The notes: a model not told the origin generated them from the sequence alone. A stretch of 64,000 nucleotides of DNA from Photobacterium arenosum (GCF_014841115.1 NZ_JACYTP010000012.1:103253-167252), one strand, 5' to 3'. Shown: positions 8,836-18,452, numbered from the stretch's first letter. A program made the numbers and translations.

Positions 8836-10497
8836 ATGCAGAGAGTGAATCTGATCCTTGTCGTTCTACTGTTGCTGGCCGGTGTTGCCCGGGCGCAGGT
8901 GTATCCGTCGACAGGCAGTGCCTGGCTGACACCGGGAGGGTGGGAAGAGCCGCTGTCTACCTCACGGTTTGATTCTGCCGAAGCGGTGACGCGCTGGGAG
9001 TTCCGCCATGCCGATTTGGTGCTGGGTAACTGGCAATCGGCCGCGCTGAATGAAGCTGGTACAGTACTGCTACCTTTTCACGCTCAAAACCTGTCTTGTG
9101 AACCCGATGAGCAACAGCGCTGGCTGGCGCAGCAGGCCGGCGCAAATGGCCGGGATCCGGAAAGTGCATTCCTGCATTTTGCGCAAGATACCCGGCTGTC
9201 ACTCAGCGCTACAAACCTGCAATTAGACCGCCTGCTGGAAACCAAACCCTGGCTGAGCAGGACCGCGGATACCCTGACCATTCCGGGCTGGGATCCGGTG
9301 AACGACACAGACAGTAACGGACAACTGAGCGACGCGGAATATCAGCAGCGGCTGAACCCCTTGGCCAGCGCTCGGTTTGCGTATCAGGCCCGGGTATTGC
9401 TGACCGGCCAGCTGCAAGGCGGCATCTGCACCTTTCGGACTAACCTCTCTGATTCTGCCGTTCGAACCCAACTGATCAACTGGTATCGCTATCACTGGCG
9501 GCAGATGGCAGCAGATGGCGGTTATACCCCTCGTCTGAGGCCTTTGCTCGGGCCTGATATTCTGCCGGTAGTGAGCGGTGGTCAGATCCTGGAATTGTCA
9601 TTACAGGCCGGCACCACGGAAGCAGAAGAGCGGTATTTGGCACAATTGGTTGAGTTTTTAGGTCAGTTAAAGCAACAGCTCGATCCTGCTCTTCTTGGCG
9701 TTTCAACTTCCGGACTGGCGTTATGGCCTGATGAGACGGTTTCCGCGCCATTGCGCTCGCAGGTTGATTTTTGGGTTCGCCCTCGCTTTCTAACACCGGC
9801 AATGGGGCTGGCCCGTATTCAGCAAAGCTGGCAACATTTTGCGCTGAGTAGCGAAGGAGCCAACAGTGTGCTGATGGTGTCGATGCGTGATGGCCACAGC
9901 TATCTCCATCCGGGAGATGAAAGGGCCTGGCATCAGGATGTCGAAACCGGGCTTGCACTCTATTACCTGTTTAATTTGCCGGGCCAGACTTACTATCACA
10001 ACTGGAGCGGCAGCCTGAGCGTTGACAGTACCAATACCAGTATGCGGGACTGGTACCGGCCAGGGCTGCCTAAAAACTGGGTCTATCAGCCGACTGCCAT
10101 GCTCAGGGTGGATCTCGGCGAGCCGGTATCCGCACCTAAAGGTTATAAGCCTGTCTGGTGGCAGGCTGAGCCGCTCAGTGGTGACAGTCGCGATTCTGTG
10201 CTGGGCAGCTACAAGGTCGCGCCTGTTCACTGGTTCTGGCTGTACCGCACTGGCTGGTTTGGCAAACAGCCCTCAGAGGGGGTGATTGCCCGTCGCTATG
10301 AGCATGGGCTGGTGCTTTACCGGGCGGTTCAGCAAGCGGGTCAGAGTCGCTTTCTGGAAGCGAAACCGATGCGCATCTCCCTGCCGGGTACCTATATCCG
10401 GATCTTTTACGACGGTACCACCAGCGAGCCGATGAATTACATTGAGCTCGGAGGCTATGAAGGGGCGGTATTACAAAAAGCAGGGTCAGAGCAATAA
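8836..10497 (+). CDS. Secreted protein of unknown function with an EF-hand-like loop
   Basis: I do not recognise this 553-residue protein with certainty. It starts with a clear signal peptide (residues 1-20, cleavage after ARA). Residues about 155-167 read DTDSNGQLSDAEY, a good EF-hand/dockerin-type calcium loop. The segment HADLVLGNWQ (about 53-62) and the later ESAFLHFAQDT (about 108-118) loosely recall the start of putative glycoside-hydrolase barrels, and the protein is very rich in Trp and Tyr, as carbohydrate-active proteins often are. Those resemblances are weak and no catalytic residues can be named. It stands alone between two terminators. Start is the first ATG, preceded by GGGAGAATAAG. 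A periplasmic or exported calcium-binding protein is the safe statement. Confidence 0.7.
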   Translation: MQRVNLILVVLLLLAGVARAQVYPSTGSAWLTPGGWEEPLSTSRFDSAEAVTRWEFRHADLVLGNWQSAALNEAGTVLLPFHAQNLSCEPDEQQRWLAQQAGANGRDPESAFLHFAQDTRLSLSATNLQLDRLLETKPWLSRTADTLTIPGWDPVNDTDSNGQLSDAEYQQRLNPLASARFAYQARVLLTGQLQGGICTFRTNLSDSAVRTQLINWYRYHWRQMAADGGYTPRLRPLLGPDILPVVSGGQILELSLQAGTTEAEERYLAQLVEFLGQLKQQLDPALLGVSTSGLALWPDETVSAPLRSQVDFWVRPRFLTPAMGLARIQQSWQHFALSSEGANSVLMVSMRDGHSYLHPGDERAWHQDVETGLALYYLFNLPGQTYYHNWSGSLSVDSTNTSMRDWYRPGLPKNWVYQPTAMLRVDLGEPVSAPKGYKPVWWQAEPLSGDSRDSVLGSYKVAPVHWFWLYRTGWFGKQPSEGVIARRYEHGLVLYRAVQQAGQSRFLEAKPMRISLPGTYIRIFYDGTTSEPMNYIELGGYEGAVLQKAGSEQ

Positions 10498-10512
10498 ACA
10501 AGAGAGCAATAA

Positions 10513-10536
10513 AAAAGGCGGGATGAGCCGCCTTTT
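10513..10536. terminator. Bidirectional terminator
   Basis: AAAAGGCGG at 10513-10521 pairs with CCGCCTTTT at 10528-10536. It separates the secreted-protein gene from the convergent ABC transporter operon and has A/T runs on both sides. Confidence 0.75.
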
Positions 10537-10566
10537 GAAGGTCTTATCGAAAACTGGGTATCGGGA

Positions 10567-11361
10567 TCAGCCCAGCAGCAGACTGTCATCGGCCAGCTCT
10601 TCGCCACGCACTTTACTGAACATGTCGAGCAAGTGCTTCACGTCCATATCAGCGCGTTCCTGTCCTGCCACATCCAGCACTATATTGCCCTGGTGCAGCA
10701 TCACGGTACGATCGCCGTATGCCAGCGCATCTTTCATTGAGTGGGTGACCATCAGGACGGTCAGGTCGAATTCTTCGACTACCCGTTTGGTCAGCTCCAG
10801 CACGAAAGCGGCCATACGCGGATCGAGCGCGGCGGTATGCTCGTCCAGCAGCAAGAGTTTACTGTCTGCCAGTGTGGCCATGACCAGACTGACAGCCTGA
10901 CGCTGGCCGCCGGACAGCAAGCCAATGCTGTCGCTCAGCCTATCTTCCAGTCCCAGCCCCAGAATGCTGATGCGTTCCTGAAACAGCTTACGGCGCTGGG
11001 AAGATAATGCCAGTTTCCAGGTACGGCGGCTGCCACGCTGGACAGCTAGCGCCATGTTCTCTTCAATCGTGAGTGAAGCACAGGTGCCAGCCAGTGGATC
11101 CTGAAACACCCGGGCAGCATATTGCGCCCGCTCGTGCACGGCTTTGCTGGTCACGTCGACACCATTAATGACCACCTTGCCGTCTGACATAGGCGTTTCA
11201 CCGCTGACAGCACCGAGCAGGGTCGATTTACCGGCACCGTTTGAGCCGATAACAGTGACAAACTGGCGTTCCGGCACTGTCAGGTTAACCCCGCGCAGGG
11301 CCTGATTTTCCAGAATGGTGCCTTCATTGAAGGTAACGCGGATATTACTGAGTTCAATCAT
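10567..11361 (-). CDS. ABC transporter ATP-binding protein
   Basis: ATPase of a three-component importer (264 residues). Walker A is GSNGAGKST (about 39-47), the signature is LSGGQRQ, Walker B with the following region is LLLLDEHTAALDP, and the switch histidine sits in VTHSMKDAL. It is the last gene of the unit binding protein-permease-ATPase. The set resembles the PF04392 (DUF534) binding-protein transporters, some of which are proposed to import aromatic amino acids; the substrate here is not shown by sequence. Confidence 0.88.
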   Translation of the reverse strand: MIELSNIRVTFNEGTILENQALRGVNLTVPERQFVTVIGSNGAGKSTLLGAVSGETPMSDGKVVINGVDVTSKAVHERAQYAARVFQDPLAGTCASLTIEENMALAVQRGSRRTWKLALSSQRRKLFQERISILGLGLEDRLSDSIGLLSGGQRQAVSLVMATLADSKLLLLDEHTAALDPRMAAFVLELTKRVVEEFDLTVLMVTHSMKDALAYGDRTVMLHQGNIVLDVAGQERADMDVKHLLDMFSKVRGEELADDSLLLG

Positions 11362-11385
11362 AGTGTTACTACCTTCTTTTCCGGC

Positions 11386-12312
11386 TTACGCGAGCTTCTT
11401 TGCTGCGACGGTTTGCTTCTTTTTTCGCTGAAAATTGCGTTTCATCTTAGGCGCAATCAGAGCAAGGGCGACCAGTACTGCAGTGATCAGATTCAGATCC
11501 GAAGCCTGCAGGCCAAACATGCCACTGCTCAGGGCAAACGCAACGGCCAGCCGGTAGAGCACTGAGCCTAGAATCACAGCGATAACGGCCACCCAGATCT
11601 TGCGGCCCGGAATCAGTGTCTGACCCAGAATAACCGCTGCCAGACCCACCACAATCGTACCCACACCCGAGGTGACATCGGCAAAGTTATTGGTTTGCGC
11701 GAACAGAGCGCCGGAGAAGCCGACAAAGGCATTCGACAGCGCCAGGCCAAAATAGGTATACAGCGCCGTACTGCCGCCTTGTGCGCTCACCATACGGCTG
11801 TTTACGCCGGTAGCGCGCAGTCCGAGGCCGAAGTCACTGGCCAGCAACCGGGTAACGAACCAGCCGCTGAATATGACCAGAGCCAGCACGACAGCCAGGC
11901 GTACCAGTCCCGCATCCAGGCCGCTTTCGAAGGCAAAGTTTTCGAATGGGGTCAGGATAGTATCGTCACCCAGCAGGGCCAGATTTGGTCGACCCATAAT
12001 GCGGATATTGATAGAGAAAGCAGCAATCATGGTCAGAATACTGGCCAGTAAGTGCAAGATACCGCAACGTACTGCCAGAAAGGCTGTTACCAGGCCACAC
12101 ATACCGCCGGCCAGAATTGCCAGCATTGTTGCCATCCACGGATTCACACCAGCCACTATGGCTGTTGCCGCAACGGCTGCGCCCATTGGAAAACTGCCGT
12201 CGACAGACAGATCAGGAAAGTCCAGTACCCGAAATGTCAGGTAAACCCCCAGAGCAACCAAGCCGTAAACCAAGCCGATTTCTAAGGTACCGATCAAAGC
12301 AAAGAAAGACAT
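11386..12312 (-). CDS. ABC transporter permease
   Basis: Inner-membrane permease of about 308 residues with eight or more hydrophobic segments, resembling the branched-chain amino acid (LivH-like) permeases: MSFFALIGTLEIGLVYGLVA at the N-terminus and a conserved ALSNAFVGFSGALFAQ segment. The start at 12312 is preceded by AAGGAG at 6 nt; an upstream in-frame ATG at 12339 lacks a comparable site. The lysine-rich tail is cytoplasmic. It lies 62 bp after the binding-protein gene and 24 bp before the ATPase gene. Confidence 0.86.
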   Translation of the reverse strand: MSFFALIGTLEIGLVYGLVALGVYLTFRVLDFPDLSVDGSFPMGAAVAATAIVAGVNPWMATMLAILAGGMCGLVTAFLAVRCGILHLLASILTMIAAFSINIRIMGRPNLALLGDDTILTPFENFAFESGLDAGLVRLAVVLALVIFSGWFVTRLLASDFGLGLRATGVNSRMVSAQGGSTALYTYFGLALSNAFVGFSGALFAQTNNFADVTSGVGTIVVGLAAVILGQTLIPGRKIWVAVIAVILGSVLYRLAVAFALSSGMFGLQASDLNLITAVLVALALIAPKMKRNFQRKKKQTVAAKKLA

Positions 12313-12374
12313 ATACAACTCCTTATTCCTTGCTGGCACCGGCTGGAACGCCGGTGCCCGATAGAGAGGTAAGG

Positions 12375-13343
12375 TTACTTGGCGATAGAGGTCGCGCGGT
12401 CAACCAGAGCCTGAGGGAAGGTAATGTTCAGTTTGGTGGCAGCTTTCTGGTTCAGAGCCAGATCTGAACCCACAGCAACTTTTACCGGCAGTTCAGAGAC
12501 TTTCTTGCCTTTGAGCAGCGCATCCACATAGTCTGCGGTCTGAACACCCACCTGATAATAGTCGAAGCCCAGCGCCGCCAGTGCACCACTTTCAATGTAG
12601 GTAGTAGAGGCGCCGATAACTGGAATGCCTGCCTGATTGCCGGCATTGACTAAGCCTTCAACGGCACTGGCCACAGTGTTATCTGTTGGTGCGTAGAGCG
12701 CGTCAGCTTTTGAGGCAACGATTTGCGCTGCTGACTGCACATCAGCACTTTTCAGGGCTGTTCCTTCTACCACTTCCATGCCTTGTTCTTTGGCGGCTTT
12801 GCGCAGTAAATCAACCAGTGCGACGGCATTGGCTTCGCCCGGGTTGTAAACGACACCAATGCGTTTGGCATCTGGCAGAATTTCTTTCACCAGTGCGACG
12901 TGTTGTGCGACAGGGGATAAATCAGACAGACCGGTGACGTTGCGCTCGGGTTGATCAATATTACGCACCAGTTTAGCGCCAACAGGATCGGTGACTGCAG
13001 TAAAAACGACGGGAATAGAACGGGTGGCTGCAGCCAGTGCCTGTGCTGTTGGTGTTGCAATACCCACCAGGACATCCGGTTGCTCCCCGACAAACTGTTT
13101 GGCGATTTGCACCGCAATCGCAGGGTTACCCTGAGCGGTCTGATAGGAGAATTCCAGATTCTTGCCTTCTTCGTAGCCTTTCGCTTTCAGGCCATCAAGC
13201 AGGCCCAGACGAGTGGCGTCCAGCGCCGGGTGTTCAACGATCTGAGACACAGCCACTTTGGCCATTTCGGCTAAGGTTGGTGTCGTCGTTAGGGCTAACG
13301 CCGCAGCGATGCAGGCTGCCGAAAGCAATTTGTTTCCCTTCAT
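12375..13343 (-). CDS. ABC transporter substrate-binding protein (PF04392 type)
   Basis: Periplasmic binding protein of about 322 residues. The start MKGNKLLSAACIAAALAL was chosen because it gives a proper signal peptide (cleavage near TLA-E) and has AAGGA about 10 nt upstream; the open frame reaches 13421 without a better start. The mature part opens AKVAVSQIVEHPALDATRLG and contains PDVLVGIATPTAQALAAATRSIPVVFTAV, typical of the DUF534 family. It leads the leftward operon. Ligand is unknown; relatives have been linked to tryptophan/tyrosine or to modified-purine uptake. Confidence 0.87.
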   Translation of the reverse strand: MKGNKLLSAACIAAALALTTTPTLAEMAKVAVSQIVEHPALDATRLGLLDGLKAKGYEEGKNLEFSYQTAQGNPAIAVQIAKQFVGEQPDVLVGIATPTAQALAAATRSIPVVFTAVTDPVGAKLVRNIDQPERNVTGLSDLSPVAQHVALVKEILPDAKRIGVVYNPGEANAVALVDLLRKAAKEQGMEVVEGTALKSADVQSAAQIVASKADALYAPTDNTVASAVEGLVNAGNQAGIPVIGASTTYIESGALAALGFDYYQVGVQTADYVDALLKGKKVSELPVKVAVGSDLALNQKAATKLNITFPQALVDRATSIAK

Positions 13344-13759
13344 AGTATGCAATCCTTGTACTGGTGTGATGACAAAGATGGGCCGGCGAGCTGTGCCATC
13401 AGAAACACCCATCATTGGCATAATGTTTTAGCGCAATGAGAAAAGAAAGAACATCCAAAAATTAACAACACTGTAACATTGAGCGGGGCTAAGTAACTGC
13501 TAAATACTCTATACATGGTCTATTATATTGTGTTTTAGATGATTTTCAGGTTGAAAAATATACAATGTCAGTGAAAATCAGAGTCATGTTTTTTATTGGT
13601 ATTTTTGTGAGCATGATGAGCTATGACTCAGCAGGAGCGAATTCGGCTGCACGGCTGGATGAATTATGAACAATTCTCTGGTGTGGTGAGACTCTGAGCA
13701 AAGCAAGGGGAAGTTCGAGGAAGGCAGTCTGTACAGACTGCCATGACAGGAAAAAGGTG
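13344..13759. other. Intergenic region upstream of the ABC importer
   Basis: About 400 bp between the start of the binding-protein gene and the 3' end of the ChaN-like gene, both read leftward. It is AT-rich near 13480-13600 and should hold the importer promoter, but I see no unambiguous -35/-10 pair, operator or leader peptide. Nothing else is supported. Confidence 0.5.
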
Positions 13760-14716
13760 TTATTCAGCAATACATTGAAGTGTATTGTTGCGCTTGCCGA
13801 TATGGGCAAAAGCCGCTTTCATATTGGCTTCCTGAATATAACGGGGCGGCAGAGGCATGACTTCAACCTGAAAATCCGGTGCATCTGCAGCGATAGGGTT
13901 GTCGGCGGTTACCGGGGTGACCATCACCACTTTCAATGCCGGATTGCGCGACAAAATACGGGAAGCTGTCCCTAATCCTTCTGCGGTGTGAAAGCGCCCG
14001 GCGACGTGCATTATCTGGTGGTCTGGGTGGGCTTGCAGGTAGTTGACCATGCTTTCAGCCATGGTGTCGTCCCAACTGGTCTGAGCAGCAAATTGTCGTT
14101 CAGACTGGGCAGGATCACCATGATGCATAGACTCAGTGAATTTTTCTTTGTATTTGTCATTTCTCAGTGTAAGTGACTGGGCCACCCACTTACGCTCAGT
14201 AACTGGAAGTCGATTCAGGTATTCAGCCCCGTAACGGCCGACACAGCGGACGATGGATTTCGGCGCATTGGCGGCGATCACATCAAGCTGATGCTGGCGA
14301 GCAAAGTCGACAAGGGGACGGTAATCGGATTCATAATTCGGCCAGGCATTGCCCTGCTTGATCAGTACCTGCTCACCGATTTCGCCGTGAAGGAACTGGT
14401 CAACGACCTGCTGTTTGTCGCGGGTAAACTGCTCCATGGACAAAGCCAGTCTGGGGCTATTGGCATACAGTGCTGCCAGCAGCCGGGCTTGCAGCAGGTG
14501 AGTGCCCGGATGGCTGTGCCATTCACCCACCAGTACGATATCCGCATCGGACAGCGCATTCGCCAGGGCTTGTTCTGTCAGTTCGGCCCCGGAAGGAGAT
14601 CGAATGGTGTAATCGTACAGAGTTGGAGGAGTCGCAGCCGTTGTCGTGCTGGATGTTGGCTGTGTGGCACAGCCACTCAGCAGGGCGGCTAATAGCATCG
14701 CGTAGCCAGTCTTCAT
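13760..14716 (-). CDS. ChaN family lipoprotein
   Basis: Membrane-anchored lipoprotein of about 318 residues; relatives bind haem (ChaN of Campylobacter jejuni) and are implicated in iron acquisition. The lipobox is LLSGC (Cys16 with the start at 14716). The Cys is followed by a Thr/Ser-rich linker. The mature domain shows IVLVGEWHSHPGTH and, further on, HQIMHVAGRFHTAEGLG, both rich in histidine as in the family. AAGGA stands at a proper distance before 14716; an ATG three codons upstream is less well placed. No partner receptor gene is adjacent. Confidence 0.82.
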   Translation of the reverse strand: MKTGYAMLLAALLSGCATQPTSSTTTAATPPTLYDYTIRSPSGAELTEQALANALSDADIVLVGEWHSHPGTHLLQARLLAALYANSPRLALSMEQFTRDKQQVVDQFLHGEIGEQVLIKQGNAWPNYESDYRPLVDFARQHQLDVIAANAPKSIVRCVGRYGAEYLNRLPVTERKWVAQSLTLRNDKYKEKFTESMHHGDPAQSERQFAAQTSWDDTMAESMVNYLQAHPDHQIMHVAGRFHTAEGLGTASRILSRNPALKVVMVTPVTADNPIAADAPDFQVEVMPLPPRYIQEANMKAAFAHIGKRNNTLQCIAE

Positions 14717-14843
14717 GTATACCATCCTTTGTCTGAAGCATACTTACCGAGCTTATATTAAGAATCAGTATGATAGCCTCAGGGGGTTATGTCATGGGCC
14801 GTATGATATTGAAGACTGACGGCAGACTCAATAGAAATGAGAA

Positions 14844-15695
14844 TTAGTTGCAATTATCCTGTTCGGAATCATCCACTGTTGCGGATTTTTGGTAAACGCG
14901 CAGGGTGAAATCTGCCTCGCAGCTGAATGCGTGCTGCTGCGCCAGGTGCTGCCAGACAGCGTCACTGGTTTTCCACGCAAACGGTGTCATCTGCATCAGT
15001 GACGTTGCTTCACTGCCATTTAAGCTCATGGTGTAATGCAGCTGTTCTTCCTGCACCAAGGACATACCCGGCAGAACTTCAGGCTGAGTATCATGCAGCC
15101 TGACGTCGTCATAAATGAGTGCTTTCAATTGATACAAGTGCCGCGGAGCGGGTGTCACTGTTAATAAAATCGCACCGGGTTTCAGCGTGCGGACAATTTC
15201 TTCCGCCTTGCATGGCGCATAAATGCGCACCATGGCATCCAGACTCTGATCGGCGAACGGCAGTCTGTGACTGGATGCCACGCAGAAGTGGCAATCCGGA
15301 TAGCGTTTGGCGGCATAACGTACGGCCACTTTGGAAATGTCCAGGCCGTGCACTTCCAGGCTCGGGTGGCTGGCGCTCAGAGCTGTAAAGGAGGAGGTGT
15401 AATAGCCTTCACCACACCCGATATCCAGCATTTTCTTGCTGTTCTCCGGCAGATGCACAGTCAGAAGTTTAACAATGTTTTCTCTCATTAACCGGTAGTG
15501 ATTTGCCTCAAGAAACTGTCTTCTTGCCTGCATCATCTCTTTGTTATCACCGGGATTTTTTGAGCTTTTATGATGAACAGGCATTAAGTTGACATATCCT
15601 TCCTTAGCCTGATCAAACTGATGATTATTTTGGCAACGCCATTGATGTTGCTGATGATGAAGAGGCTGATGGCATAAGGGACATTGATAGGACAT
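14844..15695 (-). CDS. rlmA: 23S rRNA (guanine-745-N1)-methyltransferase
   Basis: SAM-dependent methyltransferase that modifies G745 of 23S rRNA. From 15695 the protein is 283 residues and begins MSYQCPLCHQPL, the zinc-binding start of the family: CPLC at residues 5-8, then a second pair with CQNNH. The SAM-binding motif is LDIGCGEGYYTSS. KSSKNPGDNKEMMQARRQFL is a diagnostic family segment. The frame is open for another 42 codons upstream but those do not resemble the family, so the internal ATG is preferred despite a weak ribosome-binding site. Confidence 0.92.
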   Translation of the reverse strand: MSYQCPLCHQPLHHQQHQWRCQNNHQFDQAKEGYVNLMPVHHKSSKNPGDNKEMMQARRQFLEANHYRLMRENIVKLLTVHLPENSKKMLDIGCGEGYYTSSFTALSASHPSLEVHGLDISKVAVRYAAKRYPDCHFCVASSHRLPFADQSLDAMVRIYAPCKAEEIVRTLKPGAILLTVTPAPRHLYQLKALIYDDVRLHDTQPEVLPGMSLVQEEQLHYTMSLNGSEATSLMQMTPFAWKTSDAVWQHLAQQHAFSCEADFTLRVYQKSATVDDSEQDNCN

Positions 15696-16072
15696 AAGAA
15701 AGCACCAACGCTGAAAACAAAGGATTGTAACCTGTTTGGGTATGGCATAGAAGCGCAGGGAAAGATCCGGCGGCCTGAGTAATAAGCCCAATAGTCTGAG
15801 ACAAAAGATGATCTTTTTCACAGAAAAATATCTTATTTAATCAATAACCCATATACCCAGTTTTATTAAGGGCTTATTCAGGGAAAAAGGATACTCTGGT
15901 TGCGCGTAAAGTGAACCTCTGCTCTATGCTTGGATTATGAAATTTTTTTGACGCCAGTAACAGGATTTGGCTGTCTTTTCCCTGTTTCTGGCTGAGTAAC
16001 TTACCTGCTTTTTGCGTTTATGAGTGCCATCAGCGTTGTGGTCACTCAGAACACATACTCAAGGAAACCAAA

Positions 16073-17113
16073 ATGAAAAAAACACTAGCAGCGGCAATTA
16101 TCTCCAGCGTGTTTGCCAGTGGCGCAAGCTACGCGGCGAATATCTATCAAGGCGAAGATGGTAGTGAAGTGAATCTTTACGGCCGTCTTGGCTACAACAT
16201 TACAGACAAAGCAACCGATGATGGCGACACCAACGGTGAATTTGATGCGCGTCTTGGCCTGGGTGGTTCTCAGCCAATCAATGATCAGTTTTCTGTGATT
16301 GGCTGGGCTGAATACCAGGTTAATGCGGCAGAAGCCGAAAACTCTGGTGATGACAGCCTGTCCCCTCGTTATGTCTGGGCCGGTATCGACGGTAAAGAAA
16401 TGGGTAAAGTGACGGGTGGCCGTGTGGCTTCTGGTCTTATCATGTTTACCGACATCGTTGATGTGTTTGCTTTGTCTGATATCGCCGCAGCCCGTCAGGC
16501 AGAGGTGGTCGATGGTACCGCTGTCCAGGTTTTCCGTCAGGATGCGACGCTGCAATACCAAAACAGTATCAATGGCTTAGATTTCTCTCTTGGCTATATT
16601 TTTGGTAACAATGATAAAAACGCGTTCGGTAATTCACTGGATAACGGTATGAACGCCGCGCTGCGCTATACGCTGGATCTGGGACAGGGCGGACGCCTGG
16701 CGCCTGTGCTGGCGTATCAGTACAGCGAAGACAAAGACGGTAATGAGTATAACTTCTGGGGTGTGGGTGCCACCTACAGCATCAATGCATTCACTTTAGG
16801 TGCAGAGTACTCTGAAGACGAAGTTGATGCCGGCGGCCCAAGCAAGAGTAAAGATGAAGTGTGGGAAGTGGTTGCCATCTATGATCTGAACACCGACTGG
16901 ACATTGCGTGCTGGTTACCGCAACCTGGAAAACACAGACGGTGACGAGTTGGAGCTGAAAGACACTACGCTGGAAGCTCAGTATCACCTGACCAGCCGTT
17001 CTTCTCTGTTCACCAGCTATGTATTCCGTGACGGTACAAATGGTGTTTCAGGCGGTTTCGGCGGTGATGCCGACGAAGACTTCTACCAACTGGGTATTCG
17101 TTACGAGTTCTAA
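16073..17113 (+). CDS. General porin of the OmpU/OmpL type
   Basis: Outer-membrane trimeric diffusion porin, 346 residues. The signal peptide is residues 1-21 (ends ASYA), followed by NIYQGEDGSEVNLYGRLGYN, the first beta strand of Vibrionaceae porins. Alternating amphipathic strands continue to the terminal phenylalanine (LGIRYEF), the Bam assembly signal. The protein is strongly acidic, with many Asp/Glu in loops, typical of marine porins. RBS AAGGAAACC precedes the ATG. It is a single gene with a terminator directly behind it, convergent with the pgt-like operon. Confidence 0.92.
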   Translation: MKKTLAAAIISSVFASGASYAANIYQGEDGSEVNLYGRLGYNITDKATDDGDTNGEFDARLGLGGSQPINDQFSVIGWAEYQVNAAEAENSGDDSLSPRYVWAGIDGKEMGKVTGGRVASGLIMFTDIVDVFALSDIAAARQAEVVDGTAVQVFRQDATLQYQNSINGLDFSLGYIFGNNDKNAFGNSLDNGMNAALRYTLDLGQGGRLAPVLAYQYSEDKDGNEYNFWGVGATYSINAFTLGAEYSEDEVDAGGPSKSKDEVWEVVAIYDLNTDWTLRAGYRNLENTDGDELELKDTTLEAQYHLTSRSSLFTSYVFRDGTNGVSGGFGGDADEDFYQLGIRYEF

Positions 17114-17137
17114 GCCGCTCGCAACAAAGACAATAAA

Positions 17138-17163
17138 AAGGCCGGATCTGCTCCGGCCTTTGT
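17138..17163. terminator. Terminator between porin and pgtA-like gene
   Basis: AAGGCCGGA at 17138-17146 pairs with TCCGGCCTT at 17152-17160; T-rich on the right and A-rich on the left, so it can serve both converging genes. Confidence 0.85.
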
Positions 17164-17183
17164 TGTCTCTGCGCTGAGGTGAT

Positions 17184-18452
17184 TTATCCTGCCTTGTAAT
17201 CGGCTTTATCCAGATTGTGCTTTTTCATTCTCAGATAGAGCTTTTTACGTGGGATCTGCAGGTAAGTTGAAACCTCATTAATTCTGCCGCCGAAAAGGTA
17301 CAGGGCATCTTCAATCACCTGTTTTTCATAGTCATCAATCAGATCATCCAGCGGGCTGCTCATTTGATCCAGCGACTTGGTCCGTTCTTGTCCGGTGAGT
17401 TTGACGATACCGATAGCGTAGAGCTCTGCCACGTTACGTAATTCCAGAACGTTACCTTCCCAGGTGTGCCGGTTCAGCGTATTGATATAGGCTTTATCCA
17501 CCACAGGGACAGGTTTGTTCAGTTTCTGGCAGCTGGCCTCCAGAAAGTATCGGAACAGCAGTGTAATATCGCTTGCCCTTTGCCTTAGTGGCGGTATGAC
17601 AAACCGCGCCTGGCTGAGAAAGTAAAACAGCTCAGGCACTAAGGTTTCTTTTTCGACCGCTTGTTCTGCCGTCCCTTCAACAAGCGCCAATACACGTACT
17701 TCTCTTTTCGCCAGGCGCTCTTGTTCAAGGAGAAAGCGGCATAACCAGTGCTGTGCGTCGGTCGGCATAGCCGGCAGGTTACTGATGCAAAGACTGCCCT
17801 CGCGGGCATTGAGCATTGCCCGTTGCAAATCAGAGGTGCGCTGCACTTTATTGCCGCACAATTTAATAAACGGGCCTTTACCCATTTTTGTGTGGGCATG
17901 AAGCAAGCGGGCCAGGGTGTGGCGTCCCGTTCCGGCTTCTCCTTCAATCAGGGCATCTTTGTCATTGTTTTCCGCAGCTGCAATCTGATGGCGGAGCTTG
18001 ACTATCAGCGGGCTGTCACCCAGCAGCACGTCGCTGGCTGTTTGCCTGAGCCTTTTACGGTGTTCAATCAGCTGCTTTCGCTTCGGCAGATGCTTGTCCA
18101 GCAGTGTGATCAGCTCAGCGGGCTGTAATGGCTTTTGCAGAAAGTCGGCTGCCCCGTTTTGCAAGGCGTCTACTGCCATAGGAATGTCGCCATGGCCGGT
18201 GATTAGTATCACAGGCAGGGTGCTATCCAGTGATTTAATGCGATGCAGCACCTCTTTCCCGTTCATACCTGGCATATACATATCGGTAATCACCACGCCG
18301 GGCCATTCTTTATGAAGCAAGGTCAGAGCCTGCAACGGATCTGTGGCTGTCCGGGTCTGATAACCAGCTACTTCCAGCAGGTGCTGGTAAGCATCGGCAA
18401 CATCCTGATCGTCATCAATGATCAGTACTTCAATGTTATCGCTAATCGTCAT
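17184..18452 (-). CDS. pgtA: PgtA-like response regulator with degenerate AAA+ domain
   Basis: Two-component response regulator, 422 residues. The receiver domain (1-120) is complete: Asp13-15, phospho-acceptor Asp57 (VVITDMYMPG), the TGHGD loop and Lys107. The middle domain aligns with NtrC/DctD-type AAA+ activators but is decayed: the Walker A is GEAGTGRHT with Arg177 in place of the essential Lys, the GAFTGA loop that touches sigma-54 is missing, and the Walker B region reads GSLCISNLP (about 219-227) without the Asp-Glu pair. A Fis-type helix-turn-helix ends the protein (EVSTYLQIPRKKLYLRMKKH). It probably binds DNA but should not drive sigma-54 polymerase. The start overlaps the kinase gene by 11 bp. 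The symbol rests on the three-gene arrangement resembling Salmonella pgtABC. Confidence 0.72.
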   Translation of the reverse strand: MTISDNIEVLIIDDDQDVADAYQHLLEVAGYQTRTATDPLQALTLLHKEWPGVVITDMYMPGMNGKEVLHRIKSLDSTLPVILITGHGDIPMAVDALQNGAADFLQKPLQPAELITLLDKHLPKRKQLIEHRKRLRQTASDVLLGDSPLIVKLRHQIAAAENNDKDALIEGEAGTGRHTLARLLHAHTKMGKGPFIKLCGNKVQRTSDLQRAMLNAREGSLCISNLPAMPTDAQHWLCRFLLEQERLAKREVRVLALVEGTAEQAVEKETLVPELFYFLSQARFVIPPLRQRASDITLLFRYFLEASCQKLNKPVPVVDKAYINTLNRHTWEGNVLELRNVAELYAIGIVKLTGQERTKSLDQMSSPLDDLIDDYEKQVIEDALYLFGGRINEVSTYLQIPRKKLYLRMKKHNLDKADYKAG

